Shown here piece after piece: positions 26,559-34,787 of a stretch of 64,000 nucleotides of DNA. A program made the translations under genes and the position numbers. Position 1 is the stretch's first letter. Every line of letters starts with the position of its first letter. The DNA comes from Xanthobacteraceae bacterium (lineage in GTDB: Bacteria; Pseudomonadota; Alphaproteobacteria; Rhizobiales; Xanthobacteraceae), in contig JAQGJU010000062.1 of assembly GCA_028290465.1 (NCBI GenBank), positions 1-64,000 of the forward strand, given 5' to 3'. The notes beneath the pieces were generated by a model that had not been told where the DNA came from, did no database searches, and was given only the letters and a program-made list of their open reading frames with translations.

Positions 26559-27394
26559 AGCGCCGCCTCGATGGCCGCGATGGTTGCCGGGTTCGCCTTG
26601 CCGTCCACTTCGAGGCCATGCAACGCCTGGAAGGCTTTCACCGCGGCGGCGGTGAGCGGGCCGAACGATCCGTCGTCCACCAGCGGCGGCTCGGCGCCGA
26701 GCGCGTTCAATGACTGTTGCAGCCAGACCGTTCCGTGCATCGCAGGGCTTGCGGCGCCGAGCGCGGTCTTCCACTTTTTCAGCCAGGTCTCGCGTTCCGA
26801 CTGGCCGATATGTCCGCCATTGAGGTGGAAGGTCACGCCGCTGATGTCGTCCTGTTGGGCGAACGGCAGGCAGCCGCACATGATGAAATCCGCCACGCCG
26901 GCTTCCAGCGCATGGGCCGGCGTATTGACTTGTTCCGGATCGGCGATCAGGTCGAGGCCCATCTTGGCGCCGAGCTTCTGGTAGCCTTCGCGGCCGGTGG
27001 TCTGGCTCAGGCCGCGGCCGATGAATGTCGAGCCGTCATGGGTGCCGGGCCGGTTGCCCATGCGGTTGCCATAGACGTTATCGATCAGTTTGACAGGGAA
27101 GGCCGGATCGCCGGCGAACGAGCCGACCTTGCGATAGACGTCCGCCTCGTTCTGGAAGCGGCTCGGCCACACCGCGCAGGCGCGCCGGGCCGTATAGCGG
27201 ATGTTCTCGGTCATCTCGGAGCCGGCGCCGCACTCGTGGCTGAACTGGGCCATGGCGTGCGCGATCAGCAGATCGGATGTCAGTCCGTATTTCGGAAACA
27301 CCGTCGCCGCAGAAGCTGCGATACCTTCGACCAGCCCCGGCACCTTAGAGTTGCCGTGCGGCCACATTCGCTGCATCAGATCAAGGCTTAGCAT
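26546..27394 (-). CDS. GH19 chitinase/lysozyme-like protein with peptidoglycan-binding domain
   Basis: A 282-residue protein without signal peptide. Residues about 20-205 resemble glycoside hydrolase family 19 endolysins: MAQFSHECGAGSEMTENIRYTARRACAVWPSRF carries the catalytic Glu region, then GDGSTFIGRG-like DGSTFIGRGLSQTTGREGYQKL, and FHLNGGHIGQSERETWLKKWK. Residues about 220-282 are a PG_binding_1 repeat (LQQSLNALGAEPPLVDDGSFGPLTAAAVKAFQALHGLEVDGKANPATIAAIE). This is the layout of phage endolysins, but no holin, tail or integrase gene adjoins. It could be a domesticated lysin or a cell-wall enzyme needing non-Sec export. TAGGAG lies ahead of the ATG. Confidence 0.85.
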   Translation of the reverse strand: MLSLDLMQRMWPHGNSKVPGLVEGIAASAATVFPKYGLTSDLLIAHAMAQFSHECGAGSEMTENIRYTARRACAVWPSRFQNEADVYRKVGSFAGDPAFPVKLIDNVYGNRMGNRPGTHDGSTFIGRGLSQTTGREGYQKLGAKMGLDLIADPEQVNTPAHALEAGVADFIMCGCLPFAQQDDISGVTFHLNGGHIGQSERETWLKKWKTALGAASPAMHGTVWLQQSLNALGAEPPLVDDGSFGPLTAAAVKAFQALHGLEVDGKANPATIAAIEAALPTA

Positions 27395-27492
27395 GATCGA
27401 ACTCCTACTCTCGCATTGATGCGGGAGAAGAGTTTCTTATACCTTTGGTTGCTGCGTCAACTGCCAGTTGGTCCAAGGCCTGGGAGCAGCCT

Positions 27493-27867
27493 TCAGGCGA
27501 AGCTGCGCACCAGGGCCAAGCCGGCGAACAGCCCGAGGATCGACAGCCCGACCGACGCCAACACGTAAACCGCCGCGAGCCCGAGCGCGCCGCGCTCATA
27601 GAGCAGGGCGGCGTCCAGCGAGAACGCCGAAAACGTCGTGTAGCCGCCCAGAATTCCGGTGGTCAGGAACAGCCGCAGCGGCTGCGACGCGCCGCCCTTG
27701 AAGGCGAAATAGCCAGCCGTCAGTCCCATGATCAGCGAGCCGGTGACGTTGATCAGCAGCGTGCCGTACGGGAAATCGGTGCCGAACTGGCGGGCGCTGG
27801 CCAGATTGACGCCATGGCGCAGCGCCGCTCCGATGCCGCCGCCGAGAAAGACGATCAGGTAATTCAT
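27493..27867 (-). CDS. crcB: Fluoride ion channel CrcB/Fluc
   Basis: A 124-residue inner-membrane protein with four predicted helices. It has the Fluc signature GGGIGAALRHGVN near the N-terminus, PYGTLLINVTGS (pore Asn and TM3 region), and TTGILGGYTTFSAFSLD with the conserved TTFS(A/T)F Phe-box. It exports fluoride as a dual-topology dimer. The upstream 90 bases do not contain a recognisable fluoride riboswitch. Convergence and spacing give no operon partner. Confidence 0.93.
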   Translation of the reverse strand: MNYLIVFLGGGIGAALRHGVNLASARQFGTDFPYGTLLINVTGSLIMGLTAGYFAFKGGASQPLRLFLTTGILGGYTTFSAFSLDAALLYERGALGLAAVYVLASVGLSILGLFAGLALVRSFA

Positions 27868-27945
27868 GCGATCCCCACCGACTAATCGGTCCCTGAGCGG
27901 TACTTATCCTGCGCCCTAGCGTCAATTGGTCGTACAGAACCGCGC

Positions 27946-28001
27946 TTGACTCATTCAGGTTCCCGCAGTAATGCGAGCGAACGTTCATTCGCATTTACTG
28001 C
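27946..28001 (+). promoter_or_regulatory. Promoter and 37-base palindromic operator of the TetR-MFP-RND operon
   Basis: A sigma-70-like promoter, TTGACT (27946-27951), 17-base spacer, TAATGC (27969-27974), is overlapped by a 37-base palindrome at 27965-28001 with arms GCAGTAATGCGAGCGAAC and GTTCATTCGCATTTACTGC centred on GAACGTTC. This is the usual form of a TetR/AcrR autoregulatory site upstream of the regulator gene, which begins at 28024. Confidence 0.75.
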
Positions 28002-28023
28002 ATGGCACACACCCGGGGGCAGG

Positions 28024-28647
28024 ATGCGCCGCGCCAATACCCAATTGCAGTCCGACCGCCGCGCCGAAATCCTCATTGCGGCGCAGCGTTGCTTTGCGCG
28101 CTCGGGCTTTCATCAGGCCTCGATGCAGGAAATTTGCGCCGAGGCCGGGATGAGCCCGGGCAGCGTGTATCGCTATTTCCCATCCAAGGAAGCGATCATT
28201 GCCGGCATTTCGGAGCGCAACCGGGCCGATGCGGTCGAGAGCTTCAACGCCGTCGAGGAAGCGCCGGATTTTTTCACGGGGCTTGCGGGTTTAGCCCGGC
28301 ATCATCTGGTCGAGCGAACCGCCGAAGAGGTCGGGCTGTGCGCCGAGATCATGGCCGAGAGTCGCCGCAGTCCGGACATCGCGCGGGTCTATCAGGACAT
28401 CGAGCGCGACATCAGAGGCCGGATCGCGGCGCTGTTGCAGCGCGCCGTCGATCGCGGCGAGATCAAGCCGGACATCGATGTGCAGAGCGCCGCCACGGTG
28501 CTGATGGTGCTGGGCGACGGCATGTCGTGGCGGCGCGCGGTCGATCCGCATTTCGATCCCGAAGCCGTGCTGCCTTTGATCCTGCACATGATCTGCAGCC
28601 TGCTGAACAATAAACGCGGCGATGGAGCCGAGGAGACTTCCCGATGA
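28024..28647 (+). CDS. TetR/AcrR-family repressor of the efflux operon
   Basis: A 207-residue regulator. The helix-turn-helix at residues about 12-60 reads RRAEILIAAQRCFARSGFHQASMQEICAEAGMSPGSVYRYFPSKEAIIAGI, the standard TetR form; the C-terminal ligand domain is all-helical. The ATG at 28024 is preceded by GGGGGCAGG. Its stop overlaps the start of the membrane-fusion gene by four bases, so the three genes form one transcript from the operator-covered promoter just upstream. It is probably an autorepressor relieved by the pump substrate. Confidence 0.95.
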   Translation: MRRANTQLQSDRRAEILIAAQRCFARSGFHQASMQEICAEAGMSPGSVYRYFPSKEAIIAGISERNRADAVESFNAVEEAPDFFTGLAGLARHHLVERTAEEVGLCAEIMAESRRSPDIARVYQDIERDIRGRIAALLQRAVDRGEIKPDIDVQSAATVLMVLGDGMSWRRAVDPHFDPEAVLPLILHMICSLLNNKRGDGAEETSR

Positions 28648-29744
28648 AGGGCAGCCGTTACGTTGCTGTAGGTTTGGTCGTGGCTGCCGTGGCCTGGATC
28701 GCGTCCGGCCATCTGTTTCCGCACCATGGCGCGGAGAGCCAGGCCGCGGTCCGTCCGGGCGAAGCGGCGGCGCAGCCGGCGTTTAAAGTCGCTGCGGCGT
28801 CCACCAAGCTGGTCGATCACAGCCAGAAGCTGGTGCTGTCCGGCCGTACCGAGGCCGACCGCAAGGTCGCGATGACGGCGCGCACTGGCGGCATTCTGAC
28901 CGAGCTTAAAGTGAAACGCGGCCAGCAGGTCGAGAAGGGCGACGTCATCGCCATCCTGTCGGACGAGGCCCGCGAGGCGCAGGTCGCGCAGGCGAGAGCC
29001 CTGTTCGATCAGCGCAAGGCCGAGCTCGACGCGCGCCGCAAGCTGATCGAGATGGGGTCGATGCCTAAGCTCGACCTGGTCAATCTGGAATCGCAGTTCA
29101 AGGCGGCGCAGGCCGCGCTCGCCGGCGCCGAAGCCGAGCGTGACCGCGGCGTGGTGCGCGCGCCCTGGGCCGGCGTCATCACCGACGTGCCGGCCGAGGT
29201 CGGCGGCGCGGCGTTCTCGATGGCCGGCAAGGAGATCGCGACGCTGGTCGCCCTCGATCCGATGCTGGTCGTGGTCGAGGTGTCGGAGCGCAAGCTCGCG
29301 GGCGTCAAGATCGGCGAGACCGCCGAGGTGCGGCTGGTCACCGGGCAGGCCGTGACCGGCAAGATCCGCTACGTGGCGAAGTCCGCCATCGCGACCACGC
29401 GCACCTATCGGGTCGAAGTGCAGATCGACAACAAGGACCGTTCGGTGCCGGACGGCATCACGGCCGAGGTGGCGATCGCGCTGGCGCCGGTGCCGGCAAC
29501 GCGCGTGCCGCGCTCGGCGCTGACCATCTCGTCGGCCGGCGATATCGGCGTGCGGATCGTCAATGCCGACAGCAAGGTCGCGTTCGTGCCCGTGAAGGTG
29601 GTCGAGGACGAGCAGAACTTCATGTGGGTCTCGGGCATCGCCAACGACATGAATGTCATCGTGCGCGGCCAGGATTTCGTTCGCGAGGGCCAGCAGGTCG
29701 ATGTGGTGGCGGCCGACGCCGCCCAGCAGGCCGCCGAAAAGTAA
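28644..29744 (+). CDS. RND efflux periplasmic adaptor (membrane fusion protein)
   Basis: A 366-residue adaptor of the HlyD/AcrA class. It has an N-terminal membrane anchor (YVAVGLVVAAVAWIASG) and no lipobox. The barrel-sandwich halves are GRTEADRKVAMTARTGGILTELKVKRGQQVEKGDVIAIL and VVRAPWAGVITDVPAEVGGAAFSMAGKEIATLV. A coiled-coil hairpin lies between them (AQARALFDQRKAELDARRKLIEMG...QAALAGAEAERD), then beta-barrel and membrane-proximal domains. It bridges the inner-membrane pump encoded next to an outer-membrane channel; no channel gene is in the operon, so a shared TolC-like protein is expected. Confidence 0.94.
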   Translation: MKGSRYVAVGLVVAAVAWIASGHLFPHHGAESQAAVRPGEAAAQPAFKVAAASTKLVDHSQKLVLSGRTEADRKVAMTARTGGILTELKVKRGQQVEKGDVIAILSDEAREAQVAQARALFDQRKAELDARRKLIEMGSMPKLDLVNLESQFKAAQAALAGAEAERDRGVVRAPWAGVITDVPAEVGGAAFSMAGKEIATLVALDPMLVVVEVSERKLAGVKIGETAEVRLVTGQAVTGKIRYVAKSAIATTRTYRVEVQIDNKDRSVPDGITAEVAIALAPVPATRVPRSALTISSAGDIGVRIVNADSKVAFVPVKVVEDEQNFMWVSGIANDMNVIVRGQDFVREGQQVDVVAADAAQQAAEK

Positions 29745-29833
29745 GCAGGTCTGTTCGCAAGTGAGCGGTCGCGTGACAGGCGTTCACGTCACGTGCGAAT
29801 GCCGGATAGGCTCGGGTTTTAGAGAGACCAGCG

Positions 29834-32800
29834 ATGTTCAAGCTCATCGACTACGCCATCAGCCATTCGCGGCTCACCATCGCGACCCTGACGTTCCTGC
29901 TGCTGGCCGGCCTCGTCGCCTATCAGACGATCCCGAAAGAGGCCGAGCCGGACGTCAAGATTCCGATCATCTACACCTCGATCACGCAGCGCGGCATCAG
30001 CCCGGAAGACGCTGAGCGCCTGCTGCTGCGGCCGATCGAGACCCAGTTGAAGTCGGTCGGCAACGTCAAGGAAATGCGCTCGACCGCCTTTGAGGGCGGC
30101 GGCTACGTGTTGCTGGAGTTCGAGGCCGGATTCAATTCCGACGCCGCGCTCGCCGATGTGCGGGCCAAGGTCGATCAGGCGAAACGCGACCTGCCGAAGG
30201 ACGCCGACGAGCCGACCGTCACGGAGGTGAACCTGTCGCTGTATCCGGTGCTGGTGGTGGCGCTGGCCGGCGATGTGCCGGAGCGGACCATGCTACGCAT
30301 CGCGCGCAGCGCCAAGAACAGCATCGAGCAGGTGCCGGGTGTTCTTTCGGCGGAGCTGCGCGGCGCCCGCGATGAAGCCGTCGAGATCATCGCCGAGCCG
30401 ATGCTGATGAAAAGCTACGGCATCTCGCTCGATCAGTTGATCTCGGTCACGCAGGCCTCGAACAGCCTGATCGCGGCCGGCGCGCTGGAAGGCTCGACCG
30501 GACGCTTCGCCGTCAAGGTGCCGGGCCTGATCGAGAAGCCGCAGGACATGTTCAAGATCCCGATCGCGTCCACGGCGGGCGCGACGATTACGCTCGGCGA
30601 TGTCGCGTCGGTGCGGGCGACCTTCAAGGACGCCACGTCGGTGACGCGCGTCAACGGTCGTCCGGCGATGACCATCGAAGTGTCGAAGCGCACCGGCGCC
30701 AACCTGATCGAGACCGTCGACGGCGTGAAGGCGATGGTCGAGAAGATCAAGACCACCTGGCCGGAAGGCGTGAAGGTGTCGTTCACGCAGGACAAGTCCA
30801 AGACCATCCGGCAGATGCTGGCCGATCTGCAGAACTCGGTCGCGACCGGCGTGTTGCTGGTGGTGGTGATCATCCTGTTCGCGCTCGGCTTCCGGGCGTC
30901 GCTGTTCATCGGCATCGCGATCCCGGCCTCGTTCCTGGCCGGCGTGCTCGGCCTGCAACTTGCCGGCCTCACCGTCAACATCGTGGTGCTGTTCTCGCTG
31001 ATCCTCGCCGTCGGCATGCTGGTCGACGACGCGATCATCGTGTCGGAATTCGCCGAGCGCCGCATGTCCGAGGGCATGAAGCCGCGCGAGGCCTATTCGC
31101 TGGCCGCCAAACGCATGGCCGGGCCGGTGATCGCCGCCACCGCGACCCGCGTCGCGGCGTTCTCGCCGCTGCTGTTCTGGCCGGGCGTGGTCGGACAGTT
31201 CATGAAATATCTGCCGATCACATTGATCGCGACATTGGCGGCATCGCTCGCCGTCGCGCTGTTCTTCACGCCGACCCTCGGCGCATTATTGGGCAAGGCC
31301 GCGCCGGTGCCGCATGACGACCGGGTGAAGGATACCGGTCCGTATATGCGCACCGTGAAGGCGGCGGTGCGGCATCCGGGCGCGACGCTGGCGCTGGCCG
31401 GCTTCCTGCTGGTCGCGGTGATCACCGCCTACGGCAAATTCGGCAACGGTGTCGAGTTCTTCCCGAACGTCGAGCCGGATTTCGGCCAGGTCATTGTGCA
31501 CGGCCGCGGCAATCTGGCCCTTGATGAAAAGGACAAGGCGCTGCGTCAGGTCGAGGAGCAGGTCATCAAGACCGGCGGCCTTGCCACGGTCTATACCCGC
31601 GTCGGCGAGCAGCCGCGCGGCTCCAGCGAAATCAGCGAAGACACCATCGGCGTCATCCAGTTCGAGTTCGCCAATTGGCAGACCCGGCCGGCCGCGCATG
31701 TGATCATGGATCAGATCCGCGACAAGACCCGGCATATCCCGGGCATCCTGGTCGAAGTGACGGCGCCGCGCGGCGGGCCACCGACGGGTAAGCCGGTGCA
31801 GGTGCAGCTCGCCGCACTCGATCCCGAAAAGCTGCCAGAAGCTGCCAAAAAAGTGGCCGCCATCCTGTCGAAGATTCCCGAGATCCGCGATCTCGACGAC
31901 GGCCAGCCGCTGCCCGGCATCGACTGGAAGATCACCGTCGACAAGGGCGAGGCGGCGAAATACGGCGCCGGCGTCAACACCGTCGGCACCGCCGTGCAAC
32001 TCGTCACCAACGGCGTCAAGGTCACGGAATATCGTCCGGCCGAAACCGACAAGGCGGTCGACATCATCGTGCGGTTTCCGGAAGACCGCCGCAGCCTCGA
32101 CCAGATCGACGAATTGCGGGTGCAGACTTCGGCCGGCTACGTGCCGATCGGTAATTTCGTGAAGCGTGAGGCCGCGCCGCGTGTCGGCTACATCAATCGC
32201 GTCGCGGCTGCCCGCGTGATGACGGTGTCGTCGAACCTGACGGCCGGCACGCAGGCCGCCAAGGTGCAGGAAGAAATCGTCCGCCAACTCGCCAGCGCCG
32301 ATCTCGGCGACGGCGTCACCTTCAAGCTGAAGGGCGAGGACGAAGAGCGCGCCAAGGCCGGGGCTTTCTTGATGAAAGCCTTCGGCACCGCGATCTTCAT
32401 GATTTTCGCGATCCTGCTGGCGCAGTTCAATCGCTTCACGTCGGTGATGCTGGTGCTGACCGCCGTAGTGCTGTCGACCATCGGTGTGCTGCTCGGGTTG
32501 TTGATCATGGGGCAGGCGTTCGGCGTGGTGATGACCGGTATCGGCGTGATCGCCAATGCGGGCGTCATCGTGAACAACAACATCGTGCTGATCGATACCT
32601 ACGACCGGCTGCGCAGCGAGGGCAGGGAGGCCTATGAGGCCATTATGGAAACCTGCCGCGAGCGCGCGCGGCCGGTGGTGTTGACGGCGGTGACCGCGAT
32701 ACTCGGCGTGCTGCCGATCGCATTCGGCATGAACATCGAGTTCCTCAGCCGCGAGATCACGGTCGGCGCGCCGGCCACGCAGTGGTGGATCAACCTGTCG

Positions 32801-32956
32801 ACCGCGATCGTGTTCGGGCTCGGCTTCGCCACCATCCTGACGCTGATCGTGACCCCGGCGGCCCTGATGGGCATCGCCAATATGGCGGCGAAGCGCGAGC
32901 GGTTCTTCGCGCGGTGGCGGGAGCGAAAGCAGGCGAAGAGTCAGCCGGCGGAATAG
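29834..32956 (+). CDS. RND-family efflux transporter permease
   Basis: A 1040-residue inner-membrane proton-driven pump with the RND plan: TM1 near residues 13-31 (LTIATLTFLLLAGLVAYQTIP), a large periplasmic loop, TM2-6, a second loop, and TM7-12. Family motifs include PKEAEPDVKIPIIY after TM1, SLILAVGMLVDDAIIVSEFAERRM in TM4 (proton-relay Asp pair), and GIGVIANAGVIVNNNIVLIDTYDRLR in TM10. The Asn-rich NNNIVLIDTYD and YPVLVVALAGDV are typical of the alphaproteobacterial AcrB-like subgroup. The substrate is unknown. It lies 89 bases after the adaptor gene. Confidence 0.95.
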   Translation: MFKLIDYAISHSRLTIATLTFLLLAGLVAYQTIPKEAEPDVKIPIIYTSITQRGISPEDAERLLLRPIETQLKSVGNVKEMRSTAFEGGGYVLLEFEAGFNSDAALADVRAKVDQAKRDLPKDADEPTVTEVNLSLYPVLVVALAGDVPERTMLRIARSAKNSIEQVPGVLSAELRGARDEAVEIIAEPMLMKSYGISLDQLISVTQASNSLIAAGALEGSTGRFAVKVPGLIEKPQDMFKIPIASTAGATITLGDVASVRATFKDATSVTRVNGRPAMTIEVSKRTGANLIETVDGVKAMVEKIKTTWPEGVKVSFTQDKSKTIRQMLADLQNSVATGVLLVVVIILFALGFRASLFIGIAIPASFLAGVLGLQLAGLTVNIVVLFSLILAVGMLVDDAIIVSEFAERRMSEGMKPREAYSLAAKRMAGPVIAATATRVAAFSPLLFWPGVVGQFMKYLPITLIATLAASLAVALFFTPTLGALLGKAAPVPHDDRVKDTGPYMRTVKAAVRHPGATLALAGFLLVAVITAYGKFGNGVEFFPNVEPDFGQVIVHGRGNLALDEKDKALRQVEEQVIKTGGLATVYTRVGEQPRGSSEISEDTIGVIQFEFANWQTRPAAHVIMDQIRDKTRHIPGILVEVTAPRGGPPTGKPVQVQLAALDPEKLPEAAKKVAAILSKIPEIRDLDDGQPLPGIDWKITVDKGEAAKYGAGVNTVGTAVQLVTNGVKVTEYRPAETDKAVDIIVRFPEDRRSLDQIDELRVQTSAGYVPIGNFVKREAAPRVGYINRVAAARVMTVSSNLTAGTQAAKVQEEIVRQLASADLGDGVTFKLKGEDEERAKAGAFLMKAFGTAIFMIFAILLAQFNRFTSVMLVLTAVVLSTIGVLLGLLIMGQAFGVVMTGIGVIANAGVIVNNNIVLIDTYDRLRSEGREAYEAIMETCRERARPVVLTAVTAILGVLPIAFGMNIEFLSREITVGAPATQWWINLSTAIVFGLGFATILTLIVTPAALMGIANMAAKRERFFARWRERKQAKSQPAE

Positions 32957-32980
32957 TTCCGTCGAGGAAACGCGCACCTT

Positions 32981-33366
32981 GTAGGGTGGGCGAAGCGCAG
33001 CGCGCCCACCATCATCGCCGCAAAATGTAACGACCGCGCAAAACGCGTGGGCGCGGCGCTCCGCGCCTTCGCCCACCCTACGTCTGAGCTGAGTCGTTGC
33101 CGGGCTTGACCCGGCAATCCATCTTTCTTGTGGAGTGATGCTCTCTTATCCCTCCCCCGCGAAGCGCGGGGAGGGTGGCGAGCGAAGCGAGCCGGGTGGG
33201 GGCCTTCCTCTCTCTTAGAGTGACGCCGATCTTGCGGCGTGGAGTAACGGTACGTTCTGTCTCCAACCGGCCTCATGCCGAGGAGCCGCACGAAGTGCGG
33301 CGTCTCGAAGCATGTGGCCGCCCCCGCCCTTCGAGACGGTCGCTTCGCGGCCTCCTCAGGGTGAGG
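32981..33366. repeat. Cluster of four different intergenic repeats
   Basis: The 455-base gap after the RND pump holds, in order: a GTAGGGTGGGCG palindrome with its inverse CGCCCACCCTAC (32981-33081); a GCCGGGCTTGACCCGGC hairpin (about 33099-33115); a CCCTCCCCCGC/GCGGGGAGGG element (33145-33203); and a CCTGAGG/CGAGACG family element (33271-33366). No gene is supported here. Confidence 0.8.
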
Positions 33367-33412
33367 GCGGATAGACGCGCCGTGTATCGCCGCACTCTGC
33401 TATACTGAATCG

Positions 33413-34045
33413 ATGCCCTTACCCGATCCCACTCCACTCCTCGCCAAGGCGCCGGTCATCCCGGTGCTGACTATCAGCCGCCTTGAAGACGCCGTGCCGC
33501 TGGCGCGCGCGCTGGTCGAAGGCGGATTGCCGGTCCTTGAAGTGACATTGCGCACGCCGGTGGCGTGCGAAGCGATTGCCGCGATCGCGCGCGAAGTGCC
33601 GGATGCCATGGTCGGGGCCGGTACCGTGCTCAACGCCGACGATCTTGCGCGTGTGCTCGGCGCCGGTGCGAAATTCATCGTCAGTCCTGGCACTCCCGCC
33701 ACGCTGGCGGACGCATTGGCCGCATGCGGCGTGCCGGCGCTGCCCGGATGCGCGACGGTGTCGGAAGCGATGACGCTCGCGCGGCGCGGCTTCCAGGTGC
33801 TCAAATTTTTTCCGGCCGAAGCCTCAGGTGGCCTGCGATGGTTGAAATCCGTGGCCGATCCGCTGCCGAAGCTGAAATTCTGTCCGACGGGCGGCATTAC
33901 GCTGCAAAACGCGCCCGACTATCTGGCGCTGCCGAATATCGTCGCGGTCGGCGGTTCCTGGGTTGCGCCGAAGGACGCACTCGCGTCCGGCGATTTCGCG
34001 CGCATCACCGCGCTCGCGCGGGAAGCTGCCCGGCTCAGAGCATGA
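33413..34045 (+). CDS. eda: 2-dehydro-3-deoxy-6-phosphogluconate aldolase
   Basis: Class I aldolase of the Entner-Doudoroff pathway, splitting KDPG into pyruvate and glyceraldehyde 3-phosphate. The 210-residue TIM-barrel protein shows [35 protein letters not shown] (catalytic Glu in LEVTLRT), VGAGTVL, FIVSPG, and the Schiff-base Lys in [11 protein letters not shown], then CPTGGI and [11 protein letters not shown] kinase, which makes its substrate, lies 5 kb downstream on the other strand. The TGA stop lies inside a palindromic repeat. Confidence 0.95.
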   Translation: MPLPDPTPLLAKAPVIPVLTISRLEDAVPLARALVEGGLPVLEVTLRTPVACEAIAAIAREVPDAMVGAGTVLNADDLARVLGAGAKFIVSPGTPATLADALAACGVPALPGCATVSEAMTLARRGFQVLKFFPAEASGGLRWLKSVADPLPKLKFCPTGGITLQNAPDYLALPNIVAVGGSWVAPKDALASGDFARITALAREAARLRA

Positions 34046-34111
34046 TCCCGAAAAGCATGCCCTCGGACTTGATCCGTGGGTGAGAACCGGTTTTCGGAAA
34101 AGATCATGCTC
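34038..34111. repeat. Palindromic repeat, GAGCATGATC family, overlapping the eda stop
   Basis: Outer arms GAGCATGATC and GATCATGCTC with inner CCGAAAAGCATG and TTTTCGGAAAA pairing; about 74 bases. The family is widespread in Hyphomicrobiales genomes to my knowledge. The TGA stop of eda is formed by this element. Confidence 0.8.
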
Positions 34112-34223
34112 AAACAAGAAGTATTAAACGCCGCATTCGACCTATGCAGTCTAACGGCTTGATTGATAATATCAGGCCGCTAAGGATGCGCGCGCCGGTC
34201 CCGCCCTCCTTTTCCAGATTCCG

Positions 34224-34787
34224 ATGACACCCTCCCGACGACGCTGGCCGTTCGACGGCTCGACGACCGTGATTGCGACGCTCGGCATCGCGGCCGGAAC
34301 GGCGGTCTATTGGCGCGATGGATCCGAAAAGGCCCTGGCCATCCTGACCAGCGATCTCGGTCTGTTTGTCGATATCCTGCCCAAGGTGTTGGCCGGCTGC
34401 CTGATCGGCGGCTTCATCTCGCTGTTGATGCCGCGCGAAATGGTGGCGCGGCGGGTCGGCGGCGAATCCGGAATACTCGGATTGGTGATCGCGGCCGCGG
34501 CCGGCATCATCCTGCCGGGCGGGCCCTATACGATCTATCCGGTGGCCGGCGCGTTCCTGGCGGCCGGCGCCGATGTCGGAGCCGCCATTGCCTTTGTGAC
34601 CAGTTGGACGCTGCTCGGCTACACGCGGGCGCTGGTCTGGGAGATGCCGTTCTTCGGACCGGACTTTGTGTTCTGGCGCATCCTGGTGTCGCTGCCGCTG
34701 CCGGTGCTCGCCGGCCTGTTCGCGCGTGTGGCATGGCGCGCCCTCAAAGCGCGGACACTTTCGCGCAAATCCGGCGACACGCCATGA
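34224..34787 (+). CDS. Predicted permease, N-terminal half (ArsP/DUF318-like)
   Basis: A 187-residue inner-membrane protein with about four to five hydrophobic helices (TTVIATLGIAAGTAVYW, VDILPKVLAGCLIGGFISLL, LGLVIAAAAGIILPGGPYTIYPVAGAFLAAG, AIAFVTSWTLLGYT). The motif ILPGGPYTIYP recalls the conserved (L)PGGP/CSC-type pore segment of the PF03773 permease family, in which two homologous halves usually sit in one chain of about 300-350 residues. Here the chain is only half length, and the second half follows as a separate overlapping gene. Substrate unknown. Confidence 0.72.
   Translation: MTPSRRRWPFDGSTTVIATLGIAAGTAVYWRDGSEKALAILTSDLGLFVDILPKVLAGCLIGGFISLLMPREMVARRVGGESGILGLVIAAAAGIILPGGPYTIYPVAGAFLAAGADVGAAIAFVTSWTLLGYTRALVWEMPFFGPDFVFWRILVSLPLPVLAGLFARVAWRALKARTLSRKSGDTP

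Noticed and set aside
27868-27960. Possible fluoride riboswitch upstream of crcB
   Set aside because: I looked for the conserved GGNGAUGG...CUGAUG core on the minus strand and did not find it; the spacer instead contains the divergent TetR promoter.
27946-28023. N-terminal extension of the TetR regulator
   Set aside because: The open frame continues upstream but covers the promoter and operator; ATG 28024 has its own ribosome site and gives a normal-length regulator.
31286-33076. A 596-codon minus-strand frame
   Set aside because: Antisense to the RND pump gene and into repeat DNA; composition typical of a shadow frame.
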